A stretch of DNA of 64,000 nucleotides, taken from NCBI RefSeq assembly GCF_001424755.1, contig NZ_LMRF01000006.1, positions 351,862 through 415,861 on the forward strand. Reading direction: 5' to 3'. This DNA comes from Marmoricola sp. Leaf446 (GTDB taxonomy: Bacteria; Actinomycetota; Actinomycetes; Propionibacteriales; Nocardioidaceae). Position numbers and translations under genes: made by a program. Positions 50,617 to 59,085 of this stretch are shown in pieces. Within the stretch, counting starts at the first letter, position 1; the number at the start of each line of letters is the position of its first letter. A model generated the notes under the pieces. That model had not been told where the DNA came from, ran no database searches, and saw only the letters and a program-made list of their open reading frames with translations.

Positions 50617-51768
50617 ATGTCCGTCGTCCCCACGACGTCGTCCCCGGTCACCACCCTCCGACCGGACCGCTCGACGTCCCCCAGCCCCCGAGCCCCCGGT
50701 GCGACCACCGTCGTCGCCTCGGTGCCCGGCTCGCACGTCTACGTCCGTCACGTCGCGGCCGAGCAGCCCGACGGCGTCGTACGGCTGGCCGACCCGGACC
50801 CCGACGACCCCACCCGCACCACGACGACGCGGTGGTGGCCGCCGGTGATGCTGTCCCCGGAGTGGGTCGCGCGGGCCGACTTCGACGTCTTCCACGTGCA
50901 GTTCGGCTTCGACTCCTGGGAGCCGGACCGGCTCGAGGCCGTCGCGCAGGCGGTGCACGCCCGGGGCGCCCGGCTGGTCCACACGGTGCACGACCTGCGC
51001 AACCCGCACCACACCGACCCCACGCTCCACGACGCCCAGCTGCGCGTGCTGCTGGCCCACGCCGACGAGGTGCTCACGCTGACGGCCGGTGCTGCGGCGG
51101 AGGTCGAGCGTCGCCACGGTCGCCGCCCCACGGTGGTGCCCCACCCCCACGTGGTCGAGCTCGGCACCATGGCGTCGTACGCCGCCCGCCCGCGCCCGGC
51201 GGGTCCCTTCCGCATCGGGCTGCACGTCAAGAGCCTGCGTGCCAGCCTGGCGCCCGAGGTGGTGCTCCCCGCCCTCGTCGAGGCCGTCGCCGACCTGCCC
51301 GACACGGTGCTCCAGGTCAACGGGCACCGCGACGTGCTCGACGGCGACAGCCCCCGGGCCGACCACGCGCTGGCCGCCGAGCTGCGTCGGCTGGACGCGG
51401 CCGGTGCGCTGGAGCTGCACGTCCACGACTACCTCACCGACGCCGAGCTGTGGGACTACCTGCACCGGCTCGACGCGTCGGTCCTGCCCTACCGCTTCGG
51501 CACCCACTCCGGCTGGCTCGAGGCCTGCCGCGACCTCGGCACCGCCGTGGTCGCGCCGACCTGCGGGTTCTTCGCCGACCAGGGCCCGGTGCACTCCTAC
51601 GACCTCGACGAGGAGCGCTTCGACGCCGACTCGCTCGTGGCAGCCGTGCGGGCGGCCCGCGACGCGGGGCCGGTCGCCCCCGTCACGGTCGCGGAGCGAC
51701 GGGCGCAGCGCGCGGCCGTGGCCGCGGCGCACCGGGAGGTCTACGGGCGGGCCGGGCAGGCCTCATGA
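50617..51768 (+). CDS. GT4-like glycosyltransferase, cassette gene 1
   Basis: 383-residue GT-B glycosyltransferase-like protein. Motifs: ADFDVFHVQFGFDS, LVHTVHDLRNPHH, donor-side VLPYRFGTHSGWLEACRDLGTAVVAP. In GT4 enzymes the nucleotide-sugar site has an EX7E motif; here the second Glu (WLEA) is kept but the first position is Phe, so the site is degenerate or specialised. First of four glycosyltransferase genes joined by four-base overlaps (stop overlaps ATG 51765). Donor and acceptor unknown. Confidence 0.85.
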   Translation: MSVVPTTSSPVTTLRPDRSTSPSPRAPGATTVVASVPGSHVYVRHVAAEQPDGVVRLADPDPDDPTRTTTTRWWPPVMLSPEWVARADFDVFHVQFGFDSWEPDRLEAVAQAVHARGARLVHTVHDLRNPHHTDPTLHDAQLRVLLAHADEVLTLTAGAAAEVERRHGRRPTVVPHPHVVELGTMASYAARPRPAGPFRIGLHVKSLRASLAPEVVLPALVEAVADLPDTVLQVNGHRDVLDGDSPRADHALAAELRRLDAAGALELHVHDYLTDAELWDYLHRLDASVLPYRFGTHSGWLEACRDLGTAVVAPTCGFFADQGPVHSYDLDEERFDADSLVAAVRAARDAGPVAPVTVAERRAQRAAVAAAHREVYGRAGQAS

Positions 51769-52838
51769 GGTTGCGCATCTGCCTGATCGCCTCCTCGCGG
51801 TTCCCGGTCGCCGAGCCCTTCATGGGCGGGCTGGAGGCCCACACCCACTCCCTGGCCGCCGCGCTGAAGCGACGCGGCCACGAGGTGCTGGTCTTCGCCG
51901 GGCCCGGCAGCGACCCCGCCCTCGAGGCGACCACGCTGCCGGTCGCACCGTTCTCGAGCAGCGAGGCGGCCCGCTCCGACGTGGGCGGCCGTCCCGAGCA
52001 GTGGATGGCCGAGCACCACGCCTACCTCGACCTGATGCTGGCGCTCGCGCGCGGCGACCACGGCCACGTCGACGTGGTGCACAACAACAGCCTGCACCAC
52101 CTCCCGATCGCGATGAGCCGCACGCTGTCGGCCCCGCTGCTGACCACGCTGCACACCCCGCCCATCGCGTGGCTGGAGTCGGCGGCCGAGTTCGCCGCCA
52201 GCAACGCCCACTACGTCGCGGTCAGCGACCACCTGGCCCGCTCCTGGGAGCACGTGGTGACCGCCGAGACCATCCCCAACGGCATCGACACCGCCGCCTG
52301 GCGCCCGGGCCCCGGCGGCCCGCGCGCGGTCTGGTCGGGACGGCTGGTCGCCGAGAAGGCACCCCACGAGGCGATCGACGCGGCCCGGCTGGCCGGTGTG
52401 CCGCTCGACCTCGTCGGCCCGGCCCACGACCCGGCGTACTTCGCGCGCGAGGTGGAGCCCCGGCTCGGCGCGGGGGTCCGCTACCTCGGCCACCTCGCCG
52501 GGGACCCGCTGCGGCGGCTGGTCGGCGAGGCCGGCGTCGCCGTGGTCACGCCCGCCTGGGACGAGCCGTTCGGGCTGGTCGCCGCCGAGGCGCTGGCGAG
52601 CGGGACGCCCGTCGCGGCGTACGCCCGGGGTGCGCTGCCCGAGATCGTGACGCCCGGCTGCGGCCGGCTGGCTGTCGGCGGCGACACCGCCTCGCTGGCG
52701 GTCGCGATCCGCGAGGCGATGACGCTCGACCGCGGTGCCGCACGCCGACGGGCCGTGGAGCACTTCGACGTCGAGGTGATGGTCGACCGCTACGAGGAGA
52801 CCTACCGCTGGCTCTCCGGGGTGAGGGACGCGGCGTGA
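51765..52838 (+). CDS. GT4 family glycosyltransferase, cassette gene 2
   Basis: 357-residue retaining GT-B enzyme. N-terminal acceptor domain with SRFPVAEPFMGGLEAHTHSLA and VDVVHNNSLHHLPIA; donor domain with AVWSGRLVAEKAPHEAIDAA and a complete EX7E motif in EPFGLVAAEALASGTPV, consistent with a functional GT4 enzyme. No membrane segment; cytoplasmic. ATG 51765 overlaps the previous stop (ATGA), and its stop overlaps the next start (GTGA). Confidence 0.92.
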   Translation: MRLRICLIASSRFPVAEPFMGGLEAHTHSLAAALKRRGHEVLVFAGPGSDPALEATTLPVAPFSSSEAARSDVGGRPEQWMAEHHAYLDLMLALARGDHGHVDVVHNNSLHHLPIAMSRTLSAPLLTTLHTPPIAWLESAAEFAASNAHYVAVSDHLARSWEHVVTAETIPNGIDTAAWRPGPGGPRAVWSGRLVAEKAPHEAIDAARLAGVPLDLVGPAHDPAYFAREVEPRLGAGVRYLGHLAGDPLRRLVGEAGVAVVTPAWDEPFGLVAAEALASGTPVAAYARGALPEIVTPGCGRLAVGGDTASLAVAIREAMTLDRGAARRRAVEHFDVEVMVDRYEETYRWLSGVRDAA

Positions 52839-53863
52839 TCGGCTACTACGTCCACCACCAGGGCAGCGGCCACCTCCACCGCGCCCTGGCCGTCGCCCGC
52901 GCCTGGGTGGCGCAGGGCGGGGAGGTCACCGGGCTCTCGTCCGCCGAGCGGCCGCGCGAGTGGCCCGGCCCCTGGGTGCGGCTGCCCCTGGAGGACGTCA
53001 CCGACCCGGCGGTCGCCGTCGACCCGACGGCCGGCGGCGCGCTCCACTGGGCGCCCCGCGGCGACGGCGGGCTGCTGGCCCGGCAGGGCGCGATCTCCGG
53101 GTGGTTGGCGTCGGCCCGACCCCGGGCGTTCGTGGTCGACGTGTCGGCCGAGGTCGCCTGGCTGGTGCGGCTGCACGGGGTGCCCACGGTCACCGTGGTG
53201 CAGCCCGGCCACCGGGCCGACGACGCGCACCTCGCGGCCTACCGCTCCGCCTCCGCGCTCGTCGCGCCCTGGCCCGCCGCCGCCGAGCAGCGCGTCGCCG
53301 GGGGCTTCACGCCCCGGCTGCCCCTCGACGTCCGCACCCGGGTGCAGCCGGTCGGCGCCATCTCGCGGCTCGGCACCACCGGTCTCGACGCGGGGCCCGC
53401 GCGCCCGGCGCCCGACCCCGGCCACGCCGTGGTGCTGCAGGGCCGCGGGGGCGGACGGCTGACCGAGGAGTCCGCCACGGACCTGGGTCGTCGGCTGCCG
53501 CGCTGGCGGTGGACGGTGCTCGGGGGCGGCGGCACCTGGGTCGAGGACCCGGCCGCGGTGCTCGCCTCCGCCGGGCTGGTCGTCGCCCAGGCCGGGCTGG
53601 GCTCCCTCGCCGACGTCGCCGCGCTGCGGCGACCCGCGGTCGTGGTCCCCTTCCCCCGCCCGTACGACGAGCAGCACGCCACCGCCCGGGTGCTGGCCGC
53701 CGGTGACTGGCCGGTCGTCGTGGCCGCCTCCGGCGCCGAGGCGCTGCGCGAGGAGACCCTCGACGCGGCCGCCGCCCTCGACGGCGAGGCCTGGCGGGGC
53801 TGGGTCGACCCCGACGCGCCCGCCCGGGTCGCCAAGGCGGTCGCCGAGGTGGCGCTCCCGTGA
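52835..53863 (+). CDS. MurG/GT28-like glycosyltransferase, cassette gene 3
   Basis: 342-residue GT-B protein of the GT28/GT1 type. The N-terminal HHQGSGHLHRALAVARAW is the glycine-rich GxGH acceptor loop of MurG-like enzymes; the C-terminal VVAQAGLGSLADVAALRRPA and VPFPRPYDEQHATARVL correspond to the donor-binding region. It starts at GTG 52835 in a GTGA overlap and is itself overlapped by gene 4. Acceptor and donor are unknown; it does not look like a second MurG. Confidence 0.85.
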   Translation: MIGYYVHHQGSGHLHRALAVARAWVAQGGEVTGLSSAERPREWPGPWVRLPLEDVTDPAVAVDPTAGGALHWAPRGDGGLLARQGAISGWLASARPRAFVVDVSAEVAWLVRLHGVPTVTVVQPGHRADDAHLAAYRSASALVAPWPAAAEQRVAGGFTPRLPLDVRTRVQPVGAISRLGTTGLDAGPARPAPDPGHAVVLQGRGGGRLTEESATDLGRRLPRWRWTVLGGGGTWVEDPAAVLASAGLVVAQAGLGSLADVAALRRPAVVVPFPRPYDEQHATARVLAAGDWPVVVAASGAEALREETLDAAAALDGEAWRGWVDPDAPARVAKAVAEVALP

Positions 53864-54729
53864 GCCCGTCGGCCCGCGCGACCTCCGACCACGTCGCCGT
53901 CATCACCCTCGTGCGCGGCCGTCGCGAGCACCTGGCCCGCCAGCAGCGGTCGCTGTCCCGCGGGACCGTCCGGCCCGGGCAGTGGGTCGTGGTGGCCATG
54001 GACGACCCCGGCCTGGTCGACTTCTCCCCCCGAGACGGCGTGCGCCCGACCGTGGTGCACCTCGACGCCGACCCGCGGCAGCTGCCCCTCGCGGCGGCCC
54101 GCAACGCCGGCGCCGAGCGCGCCCTGGCGGGCGGTGCACGGGTGCTGGTCTTCCTCGACGTCGACTGCCTCGCCGGGCCCCACCTCGTCTCGTCCTACGA
54201 CGCCGCCGTGACCGACGACCCCGACGTGGTGTGGTCGGGCCCGGTGACCTACCTGCCCGCGGGCCTCGACGAGGAGCAGCTCGCGACCCCGTGGACGCTC
54301 GACTCCCCCCACCCCGCCCGCGCGATGCCGCCCCCCGGGCAGCGGGTGCTGGGGGCCCCGCCCGAGCTGTTCTGGTCGCTGTCCTTCGCCCTGTCCGCGC
54401 GGGCCTGGGAGGCCACCGGCGGCTTCTGCGAGGACTACGTCGGGTACGGCGGGGAGGACACCGACTTCGGCATGCTCGTCGTGGAGCGCGGGCTCGAGCA
54501 CGGCTGGCTCGGCGACGCCCGCGCCTACCACCAGCACCACCCGACGTCGTCGCCGCCGGTGCAGCACCTCGAGGCGGTGGTGCGCAACGGCGCCGTCTTC
54601 CGCGACCGGTGGGGCTGGTGGCCCATGACGGGGTGGCTGGAGGCCTTCGAGGAGCGCGGGCTGGTCGAGCGCGTCGGCGACGACTGGCGGCTCGTCGAGG
54701 GCGCCCGGGTGGACCACCCCACGACGTAG
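53860..54729 (+). CDS. GT2 glycosyltransferase with galactosyltransferase-type C-terminus, cassette gene 4
   Basis: 289-residue GT-A enzyme. AVITLVRGRREHLARQQRSL opens a GT2 fold, LVFLDVDCLAGPH contains the DXD metal site, and YGGEDTDFGMLVVERG matches the GT7-C/galactosyltransferase signature. GTG 53860 sits in the GTGA overlap with gene 3. Last gene of the cassette: two GT4-type, one GT28-type and one GT2 enzyme suggest at least a tri- or tetrasaccharide. Confidence 0.9.
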   Translation: MSPSARATSDHVAVITLVRGRREHLARQQRSLSRGTVRPGQWVVVAMDDPGLVDFSPRDGVRPTVVHLDADPRQLPLAAARNAGAERALAGGARVLVFLDVDCLAGPHLVSSYDAAVTDDPDVVWSGPVTYLPAGLDEEQLATPWTLDSPHPARAMPPPGQRVLGAPPELFWSLSFALSARAWEATGGFCEDYVGYGGEDTDFGMLVVERGLEHGWLGDARAYHQHHPTSSPPVQHLEAVVRNGAVFRDRWGWWPMTGWLEAFEERGLVERVGDDWRLVEGARVDHPTT

Positions 54730-54756
54730 CCCCGTCCGGTGGGGCAGGGTGGCCCG

Positions 54757-55008
54757 ATGGACGACGCGGCCCCTGATCCGGGCGGAACCCCCGACCACCA
54801 GCACGACGACCGGTCCGAGCAGCCCGACGACCCGGCCGCCGACCTGGTCGGCCGGCCGGTCGAGGAGGCCGGCCACCTCGCCGAGGAGCGCGGGTGGCGG
54901 GTGCGCTCGCACCGCCCCGACGACCTGCTGACGATGGACCACGTCGACGACCGGCTCAACCTCGAGCACGACGACGACGGTGTCGTGCGACGCACCTGGT
55001 TCGGCTGA
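54757..55008 (+). CDS. small protein with I78-type peptidase-inhibitor-like domain
   Basis: 83 residues. After an acidic disordered N-terminus (~28 residues) the rest, DLVGRPVEEAGHLAEERGWR followed by LTMDHVDDRLNLEHDDDGVV, fits the I78/potato-inhibitor-like pattern of a helix and a two-strand reactive loop. Inhibitor activity is not demonstrated for most such proteins. No signal peptide, so it acts in the cytoplasm. AGGGTGG precedes ATG 54757. Confidence 0.72.
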   Translation: MDDAAPDPGGTPDHQHDDRSEQPDDPAADLVGRPVEEAGHLAEERGWRVRSHRPDDLLTMDHVDDRLNLEHDDDGVVRRTWFG

Positions 55009-55056
55009 TCACCGGTCTGTCGGCGCCGGCCCGTAGGCTCACCCGGTGAGCCGACG

Positions 55057-55344
55057 ATGAGCAAGATGGACAACCTGCGCGCCATGCGCGAGGCACGCTT
55101 CGAGCAGAACGCCGCCCGTGCGGGCACCCGCCCGGCGGCCCGACGGGCCACCCCGCCCGTCGCGCCCCCCGAGGAGGCATCGCCCCGCGGCGCCCGCGCC
55201 GCCAAGCCCCCCAAGCCCGCCGATCCCGCCGCCGGGTCCGCCGCCACGGGGGCCGCCGAGGCCCTGTGCGGCCACCGCAACATGAGCGGTCGCACCTGCA
55301 CCCGCGAGGCCGGGCACGCGGCGAAGAGCCACCGCTACTCCTGA
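55057..55344 (+). CDS. small protein with C-terminal Cys/His motif
   Basis: 95 residues: a helical N-terminus (KMDNLRAMREARFEQNAAR), a Pro/Ala-rich linker, and the C-terminal motif CGHRNMSGRTCTREAGH followed by KSHRYS. The spacing CxH-x7-C-x5-H could bind zinc. I recall similar C-termini in other actinobacterial proteins but no family name. It lies between the inhibitor-like gene and the kinase gene, with 48- and 61-base gaps. Confidence 0.65.
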   Translation: MSKMDNLRAMREARFEQNAARAGTRPAARRATPPVAPPEEASPRGARAAKPPKPADPAAGSAATGAAEALCGHRNMSGRTCTREAGHAAKSHRYS

Positions 55345-55390
55345 TCCCCCGGCCCACGTCCCAGCCCGGGGCCCGCGGCCCGGCGCCCCC

Positions 55391-55396
55391 TACGAT
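55391..55396 (+). promoter_or_regulatory. candidate -10 element of the kinase gene
   Basis: TACGAT, nine bases before GTG 55406. The distance fits a leaderless or near-leaderless transcript. Confidence 0.4.
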
Positions 55397-55405
55397 GGCC
55401 CTCCC

Positions 55406-56971
55406 GTGACGTCCCAGCACCGAAGGCCCACCGTGATCGCAGGCAGGTACTCGCTCGAGCGCGAGGTCGGCCGCGGCGGCTCCGGCGCGGTGTGGCTCGG
55501 CCGTGACGAGACCCTCGGTCGACGGGTCGCGCTCAAGCGCATCGGCCTGCTGCCGGGCGCCGACTCCACCGACCTGGCGCGGGCCGAGCGCGAGGCGCGC
55601 CTCAGCGCCCAGCTGCACCACCCCCACGTCGTGCTCGTCTTCGACGTCGTGGTCGACGGCGACAGCGGGGCCCGCTGGCTGGTCATGGAGTACGTCGAGG
55701 GGCCGACCCTCGACGCCCTGGTCCGTGAGCGCGGGCGGCTCTCGCCCGACGAGGCCGCCCCGCTGCTGTGGCAGGTCGCGGACGCGCTGGTCGCCGCCCA
55801 CGCGGCCGGCATCGCCCACCGCGACGTCAAGCCGTCCAACGTGCTGCTCGAGCACGGCCGCGTCGCCAAGCTGGCCGACTTCGGCATCGCCCGCGTCGCG
55901 AGCGACCCGTCGCTGACCCAGACCGGCATGGTGACCGGCTCCCCGGCCTACCTCGCTCCCGAGATCGCCACCGGCACCGGCGGCGGCGCCGCGGCCGACG
56001 TCTGGTCGCTCGGGGCGACCGCCTGGCACGTGCTGGCCGGCCGCAAGCCCTACGACTCGGGCGACAACGTGCTGGGCACGCTCTACCGGATCGTCCACGA
56101 GGAGCCGCCGCGGCTCGACGAGGCCGGCTGGCTGGCGCCCGTCCTGGCCGGCACCATGGTCCGCGACCCGGAGCAGCGCTGGTCGATGGCGCAGGTCCGC
56201 GACTACCTCGCCGCGGGCCGCGACGCCGCGGGGCCGACCGCGGCTGCCCCCGCCGTCGGGGCCGCGGCTGCACCCTCCCCCGCCGACGAGCCGACCCAGC
56301 GGATCAGCCCGGCACCGGCCCCGGCAGCGGCCCCGGCGGCACCGGCGGCGGCGCCCGGCCCACCCGCCCCGCCCACCGTCGGCCACGCCGACCCCGGGAG
56401 GGGCGCTGGGGACGACCGGGACGACCCTGACCACCGCGACCCCCGGCGCCGCCGAGCCCTGCTGCTGGGTGCGGCGGCCCTGCTCGCGCTCGTGCTGCTC
56501 GCCGTCCTGGTGCTGCCGCTGCTCGGCGGAGACGGCGACGAGCCCGCGGCCTCGCGGCCCAGCGCCTCGCCCACCGCCTCGGCCAGCCCGTCGGAGTCCC
56601 CCTCGGAGTCGCCCTCGCCGTCAGCATCGGCCTCGACGCCCGCCGGGCCGACCGCCGCGGGCATGCGGGACTTCATCCGCAGCTACGTCTCGACGGTCGC
56701 CGCGGACCCCGACGCCGCGTGGACGATGCTGACGCCGAAGTTCCAGCGGGAGAGCGGTGGCATCGAGCGCTACCGCGCCTTCTGGGACCGCGCCACCTCG
56801 GGTCGGGTGCTCAGCATCCAGGCCAACCCCGACGACCTCAGCGTCAGTTACCAGGTGCGGTTCGAGAACTTCGACAACGGCCCCGGGCCGACCGTGCTCG
56901 ACCTGGCCTTCGACGACGGCACCTACCGCATCGACGGCGAGCGCTCCGAGGGGTTCACGCCCGTCGGCTGA
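55406..56971 (+). CDS. membrane Ser/Thr protein kinase with extracellular NTF2-like domain
   Basis: 521-residue PknB-type (Hanks) kinase. Catalytic domain ~12-265: glycine loop VGRGGSGAVWLG, VALKRI lysine, HRDVKPSNVLL, DFGIARV and SPAYLAPE. A Pro/Ala-rich juxtamembrane region follows, then a transmembrane helix at ~350-371, an extracellular Ser/Pro linker and a C-terminal domain (~415-521, MRDFIRSYVSTVAADPDAAW to the end) that looks NTF2/SnoaL-like instead of carrying PASTA repeats. So it senses something other than muropeptides. GTG 55406 is favoured by the -10 box; GTG 55433 is possible. Confidence 0.93.
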   Translation: MTSQHRRPTVIAGRYSLEREVGRGGSGAVWLGRDETLGRRVALKRIGLLPGADSTDLARAEREARLSAQLHHPHVVLVFDVVVDGDSGARWLVMEYVEGPTLDALVRERGRLSPDEAAPLLWQVADALVAAHAAGIAHRDVKPSNVLLEHGRVAKLADFGIARVASDPSLTQTGMVTGSPAYLAPEIATGTGGGAAADVWSLGATAWHVLAGRKPYDSGDNVLGTLYRIVHEEPPRLDEAGWLAPVLAGTMVRDPEQRWSMAQVRDYLAAGRDAAGPTAAAPAVGAAAAPSPADEPTQRISPAPAPAAAPAAPAAAPGPPAPPTVGHADPGRGAGDDRDDPDHRDPRRRRALLLGAAALLALVLLAVLVLPLLGGDGDEPAASRPSASPTASASPSESPSESPSPSASASTPAGPTAAGMRDFIRSYVSTVAADPDAAWTMLTPKFQRESGGIERYRAFWDRATSGRVLSIQANPDDLSVSYQVRFENFDNGPGPTVLDLAFDDGTYRIDGERSEGFTPVG

Positions 56972-56984
56972 GCGGCACCGACGG

Positions 56985-57767
56985 CTAGCGCCCCTGCCAG
57001 CGCGGCGGCCGCTTCTCCGCGAAGGCGCGTGGACCCTCCTGGGCGTCCTCGCTGAGGAACACCGGCAGCGTGAGCTCGTCCTGCTTGTCCCACCGCTCCG
57101 CGTCCGACCAGCCGCGGGAGGCGCGGGCGACGCGCCGTGACGCGGCCACCGCCAGCGGGCCGTTCGCGGCGATCCGGGCCGCCAGCTCCAGCGCCGCCTC
57201 CAGCGCCAGACCGGTCGGCACCACCCGGTTGACCAGGCCGAGCCCGGCCGCGCGGCGGGCGTCGATCGGGTCGCCGGTGAGCAGCAGCTCCAGGGCGATC
57301 GGCAGCGGCAGCAGCTCGGGCAGCCGCAGCGCGGCGCCGGCCGCGGCGACCAGGCCCCGCTTGACCTCGGGCACGCCGAACCGGGCGTCCTCGGCCGCGA
57401 CCACCAGGTCGCAGGCCAGCGCGATCTCGAACCCGCCGGCCAGCGCCCAGCCCTCCACCGCCGCGATCAGCGGCTTCTCGGGGGCCCGCTGCGTCAGCCC
57501 GGCCAGGCCACGGCCCTCCACCATCGGCGACTCGCCGGCGAGGAACGCCTTGAGGTCCATGCCGGAGCAGAAGGTGCCGCCGGCGCCGGTGAGCACGCCG
57601 ACGCGCAGCTCCTCGGTGGCGTCGAGGTGGTCCAGCGCGGCGGCCACCCCGGCCGCGACCGCCGCGTCGACGGCGTTGCGCGCCTCGGGCCGGTCGAGGG
57701 TGATCACGAGCGTCTGGTCGCGGACCTCGGTGCGGACCGGCCCGCCCGGGCTGCCGGCCGGGCTCAC
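56985..57767 (-). CDS. enoyl-CoA hydratase/isomerase family protein
   Basis: 260-residue crotonase. LVITLDRPEARNAVDAAVAAG, oxyanion stretches FCSGMDLKAFLAG and GWALAGGFEIALACDLVVAA, and the candidate catalytic Glu in GVPEVKRGLVAAAG are visible. GTG 57767 overlaps the upstream acyl-CoA dehydrogenase stop by four bases (GTGA), so the two form a beta-oxidation-type pair: dehydrogenation followed by hydration. Confidence 0.93.
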   Translation of the reverse strand: MSPAGSPGGPVRTEVRDQTLVITLDRPEARNAVDAAVAAGVAAALDHLDATEELRVGVLTGAGGTFCSGMDLKAFLAGESPMVEGRGLAGLTQRAPEKPLIAAVEGWALAGGFEIALACDLVVAAEDARFGVPEVKRGLVAAAGAALRLPELLPLPIALELLLTGDPIDARRAAGLGLVNRVVPTGLALEAALELAARIAANGPLAVAASRRVARASRGWSDAERWDKQDELTLPVFLSEDAQEGPRAFAEKRPPRWQGR

Positions 57768-59050
57768 GTGAAGTGCGGCTTGGGCAGCGTGAACAGCGGC
57801 TCCGCGCCGAGCTCGGCGCGCGCCAGCGAGGTCAGGTGCACCTCGTCGGGCCCGTCGAAGATGCGCATCGCGCGGTGCCAGCCGTACATCATCGCCAGCG
57901 GGGTCGCGTCGGAGATGCCGGCGCCGCCGTGCACCTGGATGGCGCGGTCGATGACGTCGTTGACCGCGCGCGGCACCGCCACCTTGGCGGCGGCGATGAG
58001 GTGGCGGGCGGCCTTGTTGCCCTGGCTGTCGATGACGTACGCCGCCCGGTGGCACAGCGCCCGGGCCTGCTCGAGCTGGATCCGCGACTCCGCGATCCGC
58101 TCGCGCACCGAGGACTGCTCGGCCAGCGGCCGACCGAACGCCACCCGCTCCTGGGTGCGCTCGACCATCATCTGCAGCGCACGCTCGCCGGCGCCCAGCG
58201 CCCGCATCACGTGGTGGATGCGGCCCGGGCCGAGCCGGGCCTGGGCCGCGGCGAACCCGCCGCCCTCCTCGCCGAGCAGGTTGGTGGCCGGCACCCGGAC
58301 GTCGTGGAACTCCACGACGCAGTGGCCGTGCTGGTCCTGGCGGCCGAAGACCGGGTAGGACCGCTTGATCTCCACGCCCGGGGTGTCGGCGGCGACGATG
58401 ATCATCGACTGCTGGCGGTGGGTGGCGGCCTCGGGGTCGGTCTTGCCCATCGTGATGAGCAGCGAGCAGCGCGGGTCGGCGGCGCCGCTGCTCCACCACT
58501 TGGTGCCGTTGACGACGTAGTCGTCGCCGTCGCGCACGATCCGGGTCGCGATGTTGGTGGCGTCGGAGCTGGCCACGGCCGGCTCGGTCATCGCGAAGGC
58601 CGAGCGGATCTCGCCACGCAGCAGCGGGTCGAGCCACTGCCGCTGCTGCTCCTCGGTGCCGATCAGGTGCAGCAGCTCCATGTTGCCGGTGTCGGGCGCC
58701 TGGCAGTTCATCGCCTCGGGCGCGAGCTCGTTGCTCCACCCGGACAGCTCGGCCATCGCGGCGTACTCCAGCTGGGTCAGGCCCGACTCCGAGGGCAGGA
58801 AGAGGTTCCACAGCCCGCGGGACTGCGCCTTCTTCTTCAGCTCCTCGATCACCGGTGGCACGGTGTGGTCCTCGGGACCGACCTGCTCGCGGTAGGCGTC
58901 GTAGGTCGCCTCGGCCGGGAACACCTCGGTCTCCATGAAGTCGACGAGCTCGGCGTGCAGCGCCACCGCCTTCTCCGAGGGAGCGGGGTAGGCGTCGTAC
59001 AGGGTGGACCCGAGGGAGCGGGGGCTCGTCGCAGCTGCCATGGCGCCCAT
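57764..59050 (-). CDS. acyl-CoA dehydrogenase
   Basis: 428-residue flavoprotein of the ACAD family (closest in feel to the ACAD10/11-type long-chain enzymes). FAMTEPAVASSDATNI and TKWWSSGAADPRCSLLI are the FAD/substrate loops; VHGGAGISDATPLAMMYGWHRAMRIFDGPDEVH (in part) carries the C-terminal signature, with Asp in FDGPDEV at the site where many ACADs place the catalytic Glu or Asp. ATG 59050 has AGGGGG four bases upstream; ATG 59041 is possible. It diverges from the NmrA-type gene by 35 bases. Confidence 0.93.
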   Translation of the reverse strand: MGAMAAATSPRSLGSTLYDAYPAPSEKAVALHAELVDFMETEVFPAEATYDAYREQVGPEDHTVPPVIEELKKKAQSRGLWNLFLPSESGLTQLEYAAMAELSGWSNELAPEAMNCQAPDTGNMELLHLIGTEEQQRQWLDPLLRGEIRSAFAMTEPAVASSDATNIATRIVRDGDDYVVNGTKWWSSGAADPRCSLLITMGKTDPEAATHRQQSMIIVAADTPGVEIKRSYPVFGRQDQHGHCVVEFHDVRVPATNLLGEEGGGFAAAQARLGPGRIHHVMRALGAGERALQMMVERTQERVAFGRPLAEQSSVRERIAESRIQLEQARALCHRAAYVIDSQGNKAARHLIAAAKVAVPRAVNDVIDRAIQVHGGAGISDATPLAMMYGWHRAMRIFDGPDEVHLTSLARAELGAEPLFTLPKPHFT

Positions 59051-59085
59051 CCAACCCCCTGCCCCCTGGGGTGCACCATGGGCCC

